Positions 1 through 5,640 of a DNA stretch of 7,841 nt are shown one piece after another (within the stretch, counting starts at the first letter, position 1; every line of letters begins with the position of its first letter). Both the position numbers and the translations under genes were made by a program. Source of the stretch: Anaerolineae bacterium (lineage in GTDB: Bacteria > Chloroflexota > Anaerolineae > Aggregatilineales > Phototrophicaceae). The stretch is from the NCBI GenBank assembly GCA_028284565.1, contig JANQRM010000089.1:1-7841 (forward strand), read 5' to 3'. The notes under the pieces were generated by a model. That model was given only the letters and a program-made list of their open reading frames with translations, did no database searches and was not told where the DNA came from.

Positions 1-185
1 TGGAAGGTTTAGAACGCGCGTCGGGGTTCTTACGTCGAGAAATGGGCAAACGAATACGTCTGCGTAATACACCCGAACTTCACTTTCATTGGGATGCCAC
101 GCTCGAACACGGGGAACGCATTAATCAACTCATTGACAGTCTCGATATTGTACCGGAAGAAGAACTCGACGAAGACGATGAATAA
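1..185 (+). CDS. rbfA: Ribosome-binding factor A, C-terminal part (5' end outside window)
   Basis: RbfA is a small KH-fold protein that binds the 30S subunit and helps 16S rRNA 5'-end maturation. Only about the last 60 codons are here, read from base 3 to the TAA at 183-185. The visible part has the family's C-terminal pattern: a segment with GFLRREMGKRIRLR, then TPELHFHWD and LEHGERINQLID. This resembles the RbfA signature in which a G-x-hydrophobic-R helix is followed by TPEL-x-F. The protein ends in an acidic tail (EEELDEDDE), which is common in this family. The stop overlaps the start of nrnA by 8 bases (ATGAATAA), so it is probably in one operon with nrnA, truB and ribF. The identification rests on the C-terminal motif and on the classic rbfA-truB-ribF order. 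The N-terminal half cannot be checked. Confidence 0.9.
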   Translation, partial: EGLERASGFLRREMGKRIRLRNTPELHFHWDATLEHGERINQLIDSLDIVPEEELDEDDE

Positions 186-1164
186 CAATTTACAATGGGA
201 TGAAGCCATCCATGCTGTCCAATCAGCACAATCTGTTATGATAGTCTCCCATATCTCGCCAGATGGTGATGCAATCGGCTCATTGTTGGGAATGCGAAAT
301 GCCCTCGTCGAAATGGGCAAGAATGTAACGGCGGTGCTTGATGATGAAGTACCGCCGTTTCTCTGCTTCCTCAGTGACGCGGATAGCATAAGGCATGAGA
401 TTGAATCGGGTGAGTGGGACTTGCTGATCGTAACGGATTGTAGCGATACAGAACGCACCGGAAAACTCGGTGAATATGGTCTCGCCCACAGCCAACAGGT
501 GATTAATCTCGACCATCACCCTACCAATATTCTTTTTGGAGATATTCACTTAGTCATGCCAAATGCAGTGTCCGCTTCTGAAATCGTCTTTCACTTATTA
601 GAGCGGATGCAATTCACTATGACTCGTGAGGTAGCTATGCCCCTACTAACAGGGCTAGTGACCGATACACTGGGCTTCCGCACGAGCAATGTCACAGCAG
701 AGACCTTGAGCATAGCCCACGCCTTGATTGAATCTGGTGCATCACTGACCGAAATCACAGAACGCACACTCGATTCTAAAACCTACGAGGTCGTGGAACT
801 CTGGAAACATATCATCCCCTCTGTTCAATTGGACGGACAAGTTATCTCCGCGGTTGTAACACTATCCGATGCAAAAAAAGCCGGCTTAGACGACACGACG
901 GATGGTGGATTAGTCAGCTTCCTCTCCAAAGTTGATGAAGCAATGGTCTCAGTTGTCTTCAAAGAGAAAGTCAACAATCAGGTTGAAATCAGCTTGCGTT
1001 CCAAACCCGGCTATGATGTGGGGACAACCGCGTTTGAACTCGGTGGTGGTGGGCATACTCAAGCATCCGGCGCAACCATAGATGGCACGTTAGAAGAAGT
1101 CCAAGCACTCGTTATGACACGATTGCACGAAGTTACCAAGCAAGGACAATACAACATTGTCTAG
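178..1164 (+). CDS. nrnA: DHH/DHHA1 phosphoesterase, NrnA-type oligoribonuclease / pAp phosphatase
   Basis: Predicted cytoplasmic Mn-dependent phosphoesterase that degrades very short RNA (nanoRNA) and dephosphorylates 3'-phosphoadenosine 5'-phosphate. The 328 residues match the usual NrnA length. The DHH domain shows motif I SHISPDGDAIGS (residues 24-35; H25, D29 and D31 are metal ligands), motif II with D87 in VTDCSD, the name-giving LDHHPTN (D112, H113, H114), and motif IV GLVTDTLGFRTSN with D163. The DHHA1 domain near the C-terminus has R274 and GGGGHTQASG (289-298), which binds the nucleotide substrate. I chose ATG 178 because it puts motif I about 24 residues from the start. An upstream in-frame extension to base 94 would lie wholly inside rbfA and adds unrelated sequence. 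There is no strong ribosome binding site, which fits translational coupling to rbfA. Specificity for nanoRNA versus pAp cannot be read from sequence, but the placement between rbfA and truB is typical for nrnA. Confidence 0.93.
   Translation: MNNNLQWDEAIHAVQSAQSVMIVSHISPDGDAIGSLLGMRNALVEMGKNVTAVLDDEVPPFLCFLSDADSIRHEIESGEWDLLIVTDCSDTERTGKLGEYGLAHSQQVINLDHHPTNILFGDIHLVMPNAVSASEIVFHLLERMQFTMTREVAMPLLTGLVTDTLGFRTSNVTAETLSIAHALIESGASLTEITERTLDSKTYEVVELWKHIIPSVQLDGQVISAVVTLSDAKKAGLDDTTDGGLVSFLSKVDEAMVSVVFKEKVNNQVEISLRSKPGYDVGTTAFELGGGGHTQASGATIDGTLEEVQALVMTRLHEVTKQGQYNIV
1142..1146 (+). promoter_or_regulatory. Ribosome binding site deciding the TTG start of truB
   Basis: AAGGA lies 10 bases before TTG 1157, inside the end of nrnA. 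The frame has a TGA stop at 1115-1117 and no other start codon between that stop and the conserved GFLNIHKP motif. The TTG is therefore the only usable start. Confidence 0.65.
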
Positions 1165-2053
1165 CAAATCTCTGCTAGGTTTCCTGAATATCCATAAGCC
1201 CTTGCACATGACCAGCCATGATGTCATGTCAAGGATACGTCGGCTGTGCCAGCGCGCTTTTAATACCAAAAAAGTTGGACATGCTGGCACACTCGACCCC
1301 TTAGCATCGGGTGTATTGGTGGTCTGCTTGGGCAAAGCGACCCGTCTCAGCGATTATGTAATGCAAAATACCAAATGTTATCGTGCGACTGTTCAATTGG
1401 GAATTACCACCGAAACCGACGATGCTGAGGGCGAGGTGATTTCACAAGAGGATGCCTCACATATCACACAATCAGATATAGAAGCTGTTATTCCGCAATT
1501 CCTCGGCACAATTGAGCAAATCCCGCCGATGTACAGTGCAATTAAAAAAGATGGCAAAAAACTCTACGAACTTGCCCGCGCTGGACAAACCATTGAGCGC
1601 GAAGCCCGTACCATTCAAATTAATTCTATCGACATCGTTGATTTCAAACCGAGTGTAGTTAGACTCGATGTGGTTTGTGGCTCTGGCACATACATCCGGA
1701 GTCTGGCGCGAGATATTGGCGAAGCACTTGTCGTCGGCGCACATTTAGGGGGATTAGTCCGCACAGCAAGCGGAAATTTCACAATAGACTACGCTGTTCA
1801 TCTCGACGATTTACTCTGTGATGAGAACTGGCATCACCATATCATTCCTCCAAAAACAGCTCTACAAGATTATCCAAGTATTCAACTGACCCCACACGAA
1901 GTCCAAGAACTCCGCTATGGTCGTGCCATCGTTAAACAACATGATGTGACTGCCACAACCGTTTTCGCCTATCATGATGACGATTTAGCAGCGATTCTCA
2001 GGTTGAACAAAAATCACTGGAAACCACATAAAGTATTCTTGTCCGATGCTTGA
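1157..2053 (+). CDS. truB: tRNA pseudouridine(55) synthase TruB
   Basis: Converts U55 in the T-loop of most tRNAs to pseudouridine and also acts as a tRNA-folding chaperone. The 298 residues fit the family. The N-terminus has GFLNIHKPLHMTSHDV (residues 8-23). Motif II is KKVGHAGTLDPLASGVL, with the catalytic Asp at D47, followed by GKATRLSDY. Later come Y75 in the YRATVQLG strand, PPMYSAIKKDGKKLYELAR (123-141), CGSGTYIRSLARDIG (174-188) and LVRTASGNF. The last 75 or so residues form the variable PUA-like RNA-binding tail. The start is TTG at 1157, overlapping the nrnA stop by 8 bases (TTGTCTAG), with AAGGA 10 bases upstream. The TGA stop overlaps a possible upstream TTG for ribF. All expected catalytic elements are present and nothing looks degraded. 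Confidence 0.96.
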   Translation: MSSKSLLGFLNIHKPLHMTSHDVMSRIRRLCQRAFNTKKVGHAGTLDPLASGVLVVCLGKATRLSDYVMQNTKCYRATVQLGITTETDDAEGEVISQEDASHITQSDIEAVIPQFLGTIEQIPPMYSAIKKDGKKLYELARAGQTIEREARTIQINSIDIVDFKPSVVRLDVVCGSGTYIRSLARDIGEALVVGAHLGGLVRTASGNFTIDYAVHLDDLLCDENWHHHIIPPKTALQDYPSIQLTPHEVQELRYGRAIVKQHDVTATTVFAYHDDDLAAILRLNKNHWKPHKVFLSDA

Positions 2054-2097
2054 TAAAATATCCACCACAGAATAACAACACAACCGACGAGAACACC

Positions 2098-3027
2098 ATG
2101 ACTCACGTCTATGACCTAGCCGATGCCAAACTTAACCAACCTTCTGTCGTGACTATTGGCATGTTTGACGGTGTTCATATCGGGCATCAGGTTCTCATCA
2201 AACGTTTGGTCGAGACCGCACATAACTCAGGACGACAAGCTGTTGTTCTCACATTCTATCCGCATCCTGATATTGTCTTACGTGGCTTGGAAGGTCGATA
2301 CTACCTCACCACACCTGACCAGCGTGCACAGTTATTGATTGAATTAGGAGTGGATTGCGTCGTTACCCATCCGTTTAACGATGAAATTCGCCAAATTCGG
2401 GCATCAACCTTTGTTGACCACTTGCGTGAGTATCTCAAGATGGATGCGCTCTGGGTCGGTGAAGACTTTGCAATGGGCTATCAGCGTGAGGGCAACGTCG
2501 CTTTCCTCAAGAAAGATGGGGAGAGAAAAGGCTTCAATGTGGAAGTCATTCATTTGGTCTCCGCAGATGGCAACGGCATCCCTATTACTAGCACGCGCAT
2601 CCGCCAGAGTCTCGCAGACGGTGACCTAGATACTGTGCGACAACTCTTAGGGCGTGGCTATACCGTCATCGGGGAAGTCGTTGAAGGTGAAAAGCGCGGA
2701 CGAGCGATTGGTTTTCCCACTGCCAATATCGCTGTTTGGGATCAACTGATCATCCCAGCAAATGGTGTCTATGCGGGTTGGGCGACAGTGAATGATCAAC
2801 AAAACAAAGCGGTCACGAATGTTGGGATACGTCCCACCTTTGTTGGCGATGATATGACTGTTGAAGCGCATCTATTGGATTTTACAAGCGATATTTACGG
2901 ACAAACCTTGGAGCTTAGCTTTGAAACCAAACTCCGTGATGAGCAAAAGTTCAGTGGCATTGACGAACTCGTGGCGCAAATCCAGCATGATGTTGAAGCA
3001 GGTCGGCTATTTCTGGAATCGCAATAA
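2098..3027 (+). CDS. ribF: Bifunctional riboflavin kinase / FAD synthetase RibF
   Basis: Phosphorylates riboflavin to FMN and adenylylates FMN to FAD in the cytoplasm. From ATG 2098 it has 309 residues, the normal family length. The N-terminal nucleotidyltransferase domain has VVTIGMFDGVHIGHQ (residues 17-31, with the nucleotide-binding GxFDGxHxGH), LTFYPHPD (51-58), WVGEDFAMGYQREGN (119-133) and the STRIR motif (165-169). The C-terminal flavokinase domain has GRAIGFPTANI (201-211), GVYAGWA, NVGIRPTF (241-248), VEAHLLDF and LRDEQKF (279-285). An in-frame TTG at 2050, overlapping the truB stop, would add 16 Asn/Thr-rich residues with no family similarity, so I prefer the ATG. Neither start has a good ribosome binding site. 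It is the last gene of the rbfA-nrnA-truB-ribF run. The often-following rpsO is absent, and the next gene, era, is convergent. Confidence 0.95.
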   Translation: MTHVYDLADAKLNQPSVVTIGMFDGVHIGHQVLIKRLVETAHNSGRQAVVLTFYPHPDIVLRGLEGRYYLTTPDQRAQLLIELGVDCVVTHPFNDEIRQIRASTFVDHLREYLKMDALWVGEDFAMGYQREGNVAFLKKDGERKGFNVEVIHLVSADGNGIPITSTRIRQSLADGDLDTVRQLLGRGYTVIGEVVEGEKRGRAIGFPTANIAVWDQLIIPANGVYAGWATVNDQQNKAVTNVGIRPTFVGDDMTVEAHLLDFTSDIYGQTLELSFETKLRDEQKFSGIDELVAQIQHDVEAGRLFLESQ

Positions 3028-3049
3028 TTCCTCCGAATTGTCAACGTCT

Positions 3050-3058
3050 TGATATAAT
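3050..3058 (+). promoter_or_regulatory. Extended -10 promoter-like motif, + strand, antisense to era
   Basis: TGATATAAT is a perfect TGnTATAAT extended -10 in the short gap after ribF. No acceptable -35 lies 16-18 bases upstream, but extended -10 promoters can work without one. A start near 3065 would transcribe the hairpin at 3071-3100 and then run antisense into the 3' end of era. It may be chance. Confidence 0.3.
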
Positions 3059-3070
3059 CTATTGAAATTG

Positions 3071-3100
3071 TTTCTTTGTGTACTCCGTGGTTCAAAGAAA
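3071..3100. terminator. Hairpin between convergent ribF and era, possible terminator
   Basis: Perfect 8-bp inverted repeat TTTCTTTG / CAAAGAAA with a 14-base loop, lying 3 bases beyond the era stop codon and 43 bases beyond the ribF stop. Its position between two convergent genes suggests a shared terminator, more likely serving era. The stem is AT-rich and neither strand has a good T-tract after it, so it may need Rho or may be inactive. Confidence 0.4.
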
Positions 3101-3103
3101 ATT

Positions 3104-4024
3104 CTAAATTGAATACCCCAATCGCTTCATAAAATCCTCGTTCTTGCGCCAATTTTTTAAGACTTTTACGCGCGTATCGAGATGCACTTGGGTTTCCATC
3201 AGCACCTCAAGGTCTTCACGCGATTGCATCCCAATGCGTTTAATCATCTTCCCACCTTTGCCGATGATGATGCCCTTCTGTGAATCCCGTTCCACATAAA
3301 TGGTTGCTTCGATGATAGAGATGTTTTCTTTTTCTTTGAACTCCGTCACTTCCACAGCAACGGAATGGGGTATCTCTTGGGCGGTGTTCAAAATAATCTT
3401 CTCTCGGATGATTTCGGCGGCGATAAATCGTAGATTGGCATCGCTTAAATCATCCGTGGGATAATAGGGTGGTCCTAGTGACAACAGTGTCAATAAGTGC
3501 TCTAATAACTCTGATACACCAGCTTGTGTCTCTGCACTTATTTGAAACATAGACTCATATTCGACCAAGTCCAAATGCTCACTAAAGTCAACTTGTCCTT
3601 CGACTAAATCCATCTTATTCAGGGCAAGTACAATAGGAGTAACTTGCTTCAGTTGTTGGATTGTCTCGGCAATCTGTCGGTCTTCCGCTTGTGGGGCTTC
3701 GGATGAGTCTACAATCCACAAGATAACGTCGGCATCTTTGAGTGCATCTTCGGCGACGGATACCATATATGTCCCCAGTTTATGATGCGGGACATGTATG
3801 CCGGGCGTATCGACGAAAATCATCTGGCACTTGTCTGTCGAATAAATGCCTAATTGTCGGGTGCGAGTGGTTTGTGGCTTGGGAGAGACAATCGCAATCT
3901 TCTGTCCCAAAATCCCGTTAATCAGCGTGGATTTGCCGACATTCGGTCTGCCGACTACCGCGACCAAACCAGAACGGAAATCTTCTGACCAGTCATCATT
4001 GAATATCGAATCCAAGTTACTCAA
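3104..4024 (-). CDS. era: GTPase Era
   Basis: Essential Ras-like GTPase that binds the 3' end of 16S rRNA through a KH domain and acts in 30S maturation. The 306 residues match the family. G1 is GRPNVGKST (residues 25-33), the switch I/G2 region is KPQTTRTRQ (49-57), G3 is DTPG (72-75), G4 is NKMD (136-139) and G5 is SAE (163-165). The C-terminal type II KH domain carries the GxxG region in GIIIGKGGKMIKRIG (251-265), and the protein ends with WRKNEDFMKRLGY. The start is TTG at 4024, supported by AAGGA 8 bases upstream. No ATG lies between it and G1. The next TTG (4015) would be too far from the ribosome binding site. It overlaps the upstream 168-residue gene by 8 bases (TTGAGTAA) and is probably co-transcribed with it. 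The N-terminus carries about 18 extra residues, rich in Asp, before the first beta strand. Confidence 0.97.
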   Translation of the reverse strand: MSNLDSIFNDDWSEDFRSGLVAVVGRPNVGKSTLINGILGQKIAIVSPKPQTTRTRQLGIYSTDKCQMIFVDTPGIHVPHHKLGTYMVSVAEDALKDADVILWIVDSSEAPQAEDRQIAETIQQLKQVTPIVLALNKMDLVEGQVDFSEHLDLVEYESMFQISAETQAGVSELLEHLLTLLSLGPPYYPTDDLSDANLRFIAAEIIREKIILNTAQEIPHSVAVEVTEFKEKENISIIEATIYVERDSQKGIIIGKGGKMIKRIGMQSREDLEVLMETQVHLDTRVKVLKNWRKNEDFMKRLGYSI

Positions 4025-4523
4025 GGTCTTGTTCCTTCAACCAGTCAATGATGGTTTCATAATAGGGAAGATATTCAAGCAGGCGTTCAGCCAGATGGGT
4101 AGCATCATCTACGATGAGAGCTTTCACCGATGCAAGAGGCCGAATAGAGACTGCATCTTCATAAACTAGCACCTCAATCGGTTGCACCAAATCTAATAAT
4201 TTGATGGGTATCATCTCTTCCGCACCGTCATTGCGATACCCCACGACTTCCGAACGCGGATAAGGTGAGCTTTTATTCAGCAAGAAGTCCCAACCTGCTT
4301 CACCAGTCAAAAAGTCGCCATAATCGAGTGCAATAATGCCCGGCACAACGGATTGATGCGGTTTGCCAAGATAGCGAACCCCATAACGCACGACAAAGTT
4401 GCCACTTTCTAGGACTTCATAATCGAGTAGTGGAGAGGTTGAGAGGAGATGTGAGGAGCCAACTTGAACAATGACTCCGGTAAAGGAATCTCCGATGGGG
4501 TCTGGTTCTGGAATATCAGGCAT
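4017..4523 (-). CDS. Hypothetical acidic soluble protein co-transcribed with era
   Basis: I do not recognise this 168-residue protein. It has no signal peptide, membrane segment or known nucleotide-binding motif. It is acidic and looks like a compact alpha/beta protein. The first half is rich in beta-type segments (FTGVIVQVGSSHLL, NFVVRYGVRYLG, VVPGIIALDYGDFL). A probable C-terminal helical part contains THLAERLLEYLPYYETII (residues 142-159) and ends DWLKEQDLE. The start could be TTG 4526 or ATG 4523. I chose the ATG because it gives the common TGATG junction with the stop of the membrane-protein gene, and the TTG adds only one Met. No good ribosome binding site is visible, so translational coupling is likely. 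Its stop overlaps the era start by 8 bases. It is intact, and base use resembles its neighbours. A role linked to era is inferred from operon position only. Confidence 0.8.
   Translation of the reverse strand: MPDIPEPDPIGDSFTGVIVQVGSSHLLSTSPLLDYEVLESGNFVVRYGVRYLGKPHQSVVPGIIALDYGDFLTGEAGWDFLLNKSSPYPRSEVVGYRNDGAEEMIPIKLLDLVQPIEVLVYEDAVSIRPLASVKALIVDDATHLAERLLEYLPYYETIIDWLKEQDLE
4033..4037 (-). promoter_or_regulatory. Ribosome binding site deciding the TTG start of era
   Basis: AAGGA on the minus strand lies 8 bases before the TTG at 4024-4022, inside the end of the upstream gene. It supports this TTG over the in-frame TTG nine bases further on. Confidence 0.7.
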
Positions 4524-4801
4524 CAATGATCGTCGTGATGCTCTTCAACGAGAGGGACACTAATATCATCGAAGTTGTCAAAGGGACGCACGACACCCAT
4601 CCAAGCCACCAAAGCGGCGATTAACAGGATCAATCCTGCAACGACGGTTAACCCCACCAAATTAGCCTGATTTGCATCCAGCGTTTCGCCACCAATCGCC
4701 CCAAGACCAAGCCCCACGACGATAAAGGTGATGCCAAGTCCGCCGAGCATCGCAAGGTTCGTCAGTGTGGATTTACGAGGATTATTGTTTTCTGTTGTCA
4801 T
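4523..4801 (-). CDS. Small two-helix membrane protein, function unknown
   Basis: Predicted 92-residue inner-membrane protein that I do not recognise. The hydrophilic N-terminus (TTENNNPRKST) is followed by transmembrane segment 1 (about residues 16-38, Gly-rich, LGGLGITFIVVGLGLGAIGG), a short polar loop (ETLDANQAN) and segment 2 (about 48-71, LVGLTVVAGLILLIAALVAWMGVV). The C-terminal tail is acidic and ends EEHHDDH, which could bind a metal. R9/K10 and R72 flanking the helices suggest that both ends are in the cytoplasm. ATGs at 4834 and 4807 are also in frame. I chose 4801 because AAAAGG sits 7 bases upstream of it, while neither other ATG has a spaced ribosome binding site. It is the first gene of a probable operon with the 168-residue protein and era, joined by TGATG. 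The Gly-rich helices could favour oligomers, but that is inference. Confidence 0.8.
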   Translation of the reverse strand: MTTENNNPRKSTLTNLAMLGGLGITFIVVGLGLGAIGGETLDANQANLVGLTVVAGLILLIAALVAWMGVVRPFDNFDDISVPLVEEHHDDH

Positions 4802-4803
4802 GG

Positions 4804-4841
4804 GCATGCCTTTTCTAGCATAGTCAAAGTTCATCGCATGC
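4804..4841. repeat. Pair of GCATGC palindromes in the divergent gap
   Basis: GCATGC occurs at 4804-4809 and again at 4836-4841, with centres 32 bp apart (about three helical turns). The first lies between the ribosome binding site and ATG of the membrane-protein gene. The second sits at the inferred transcription start. They could be paired operator half-sites. In the minus-strand transcript they could also pair with each other, because each is self-complementary. Function is unproven. Confidence 0.35.
4809..4814 (-). promoter_or_regulatory. Ribosome binding site deciding the start of the small membrane protein
   Basis: AAAAGG on the minus strand with a 7-base spacer to ATG 4801-4799. It lies downstream of the ATG at 4834 and only 1 base from the one at 4807, so the third ATG is favoured. 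Its last G is also the first base of a GCATGC palindrome. Confidence 0.6.
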
Positions 4842-4846
4842 GTTAA

Positions 4847-4875
4847 ATTGTGCCTTTATTCCCAAATCACGTCAA
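4847..4875 (-). promoter_or_regulatory. Candidate sigma-70-type promoter for the membrane-protein/era operon
   Basis: On the minus strand, TTGACG (4875-4870, 5 of 6 matches to the -35 consensus) is followed after exactly 17 bases by CACAAT (4852-4847, 4 of 6 to the -10). Transcription would start near 4840 and give a leader of about 40 bases. The -35 is good, the -10 is only fair, and no expression data are available. Confidence 0.4.
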
Positions 4876-4889
4876 GTCTGGAGCGTCAC

Positions 4890-5498
4890 ATGGCAGTCAA
4901 CAAGGTCTGGATTGTTCGACATGGAGAAACCGCCTACAACGCCGAACATCGCTGGCAAGGGCATCTCGATATTGAATTAAGCGAGAAAGGGATAGCCCAA
5001 GCCAATCAAGTTGCCCAATATCTCCAACAATTTCCTATTCAAGCTATCTTCAGTAGCGATCTTAAACGTTGCCAGCAAACCGCACAGCCCATCGCAAAAC
5101 TCCTAAATTTGCGTGTTCAACAGGACTCTCGACTGCGTGAGATTAATTTGGGCATTCTACAGGGCAAAACATCACAACAAATGGAAGCCGAACAGCCCGA
5201 AATCATGGCGAAATGGGCATCCCGCGATATGAATTATCGACTGCCTGATGGTGAGTCCCGTGCTGATTTGCAGGAGCGAATGTATAGTGCTTGGTATGAT
5301 GCGGTCGCCACAGACAGTGTTCATAACCTACTGATCGTCACGCATGGGGGCTCGATTCGGCAGTTGATGCGTCGCCTATTTGACGATTGGCAACTCCCCA
5401 CATATGGCATTCCTAATACCTCCATTACCCACTTAGAGCGCGATGAGGAGGTATGGCGACTCATCTCAGAGGGACAGACTCCGCATTTAATCGTTTAA
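4890..5498 (+). CDS. Histidine phosphatase superfamily protein (phosphoglycerate-mutase-like)
   Basis: Predicted cytoplasmic phosphatase of 202 residues in the branch 2 / cofactor-dependent PGM-like family, which transfers phosphate through a phosphohistidine. The catalytic RHGET motif is at residues 10-14 (H11 is the nucleophile), followed by N17 and RWQGHLDIELSEKG (21-34). The phosphate-pocket Arg is R60 in SSDLKRCQQTA. The general acid/base Glu is E84 in LREINLGILQGKT. The second catalytic His is H152 in VTHGGSIR. The start ATG 4890 has GGAG 6 bases upstream. An upstream in-frame TTG (4848) adds 14 residues with no family match. The substrate cannot be assigned: this size class includes alpha-ribazole phosphatases, broad-specificity sugar-phosphate phosphatases and mutase-like enzymes. 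No cobalamin gene lies nearby, so I do not call it cobC. It is divergent from the era operon and probably monocistronic. Confidence 0.9.
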   Translation: MAVNKVWIVRHGETAYNAEHRWQGHLDIELSEKGIAQANQVAQYLQQFPIQAIFSSDLKRCQQTAQPIAKLLNLRVQQDSRLREINLGILQGKTSQQMEAEQPEIMAKWASRDMNYRLPDGESRADLQERMYSAWYDAVATDSVHNLLIVTHGGSIRQLMRRLFDDWQLPTYGIPNTSITHLERDEEVWRLISEGQTPHLIV

Positions 5499-5503
5499 TA
5501 TTT

Positions 5504-5524
5504 CGTAATACGTGCAGACTGCAC
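5504..5524. promoter_or_regulatory. Palindromic operator candidate upstream of pckA
   Basis: GTGCAG-A-CTGCAC (5512-5524) is a perfect 13-bp dyad with a one-base centre. It is overlapped at its left edge by a second short palindrome, CGTA-A-TACG (5504-5512). A one-base loop cannot form an RNA hairpin, so a bound dimeric regulator is the more likely meaning. It lies about 115 bp before the pckA start and just after the phosphatase stop. Confidence 0.4.
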
Positions 5525-5570
5525 AACCGAAAAGGTTCACGGATAAGTCACTTTCCCATAGACTGGAGAT

Positions 5571-5611
5571 GTTGTTCAAAATTTCACAAATATTACATTT
5601 TGGATGACAAC
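5571..5611 (+). other. AT-rich hairpin in the pckA leader
   Basis: GTTGT/ACAAC (5571-5575 with 5607-5611) encloses CAAAAT/ATTTTG (5577-5582 with 5597-5602) around a 14-base loop, with a small asymmetric internal bulge. It ends 16 bases before the AGGAGG ribosome binding site. It is weakly stable and has no T-tract, so it is not a terminator. It could be leader structure or chance in AT-rich sequence. I see no riboswitch that I recognise. Confidence 0.25.
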
Positions 5612-5640
5612 CTATCTCAAAACAATCAGGAGGGGCGTTT

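Noticed and set aside
30..458. Minus-strand open frame of 142 codons opposite rbfA and nrnA
   Set aside because: It lies opposite two well-supported conserved genes, shows no recognisable motif and is low-complexity Ser-rich. It is a shadow frame.
2050..2097. TTG start for ribF overlapping the truB stop (4-base overlap)
   Set aside because: It adds a Pro/Asn/Thr-rich segment not typical of RibF. ATG 2098 places the GMFDGVHIGH motif at the usual distance from the start. It cannot be fully excluded because neither start has a clear ribosome binding site.
2054..2097. FMN riboswitch or other leader before ribF
   Set aside because: The space between truB and the ribF ATG is only about 44 bases, far too short for an FMN aptamer, and no such fold is visible.
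4802..4834. Upstream ATGs (4834, 4807) for the small membrane protein
   Set aside because: They lack a properly spaced ribosome binding site, while AAAAGG is well placed for ATG 4801. They would also add residues (NFDYARKGMP) with no clear role.
5512..5524. Reading the palindrome after the phosphatase gene as an intrinsic terminator
   Set aside because: The two arms are separated by one base, so no stable RNA loop can form, and no T-tract follows. An operator is more plausible.
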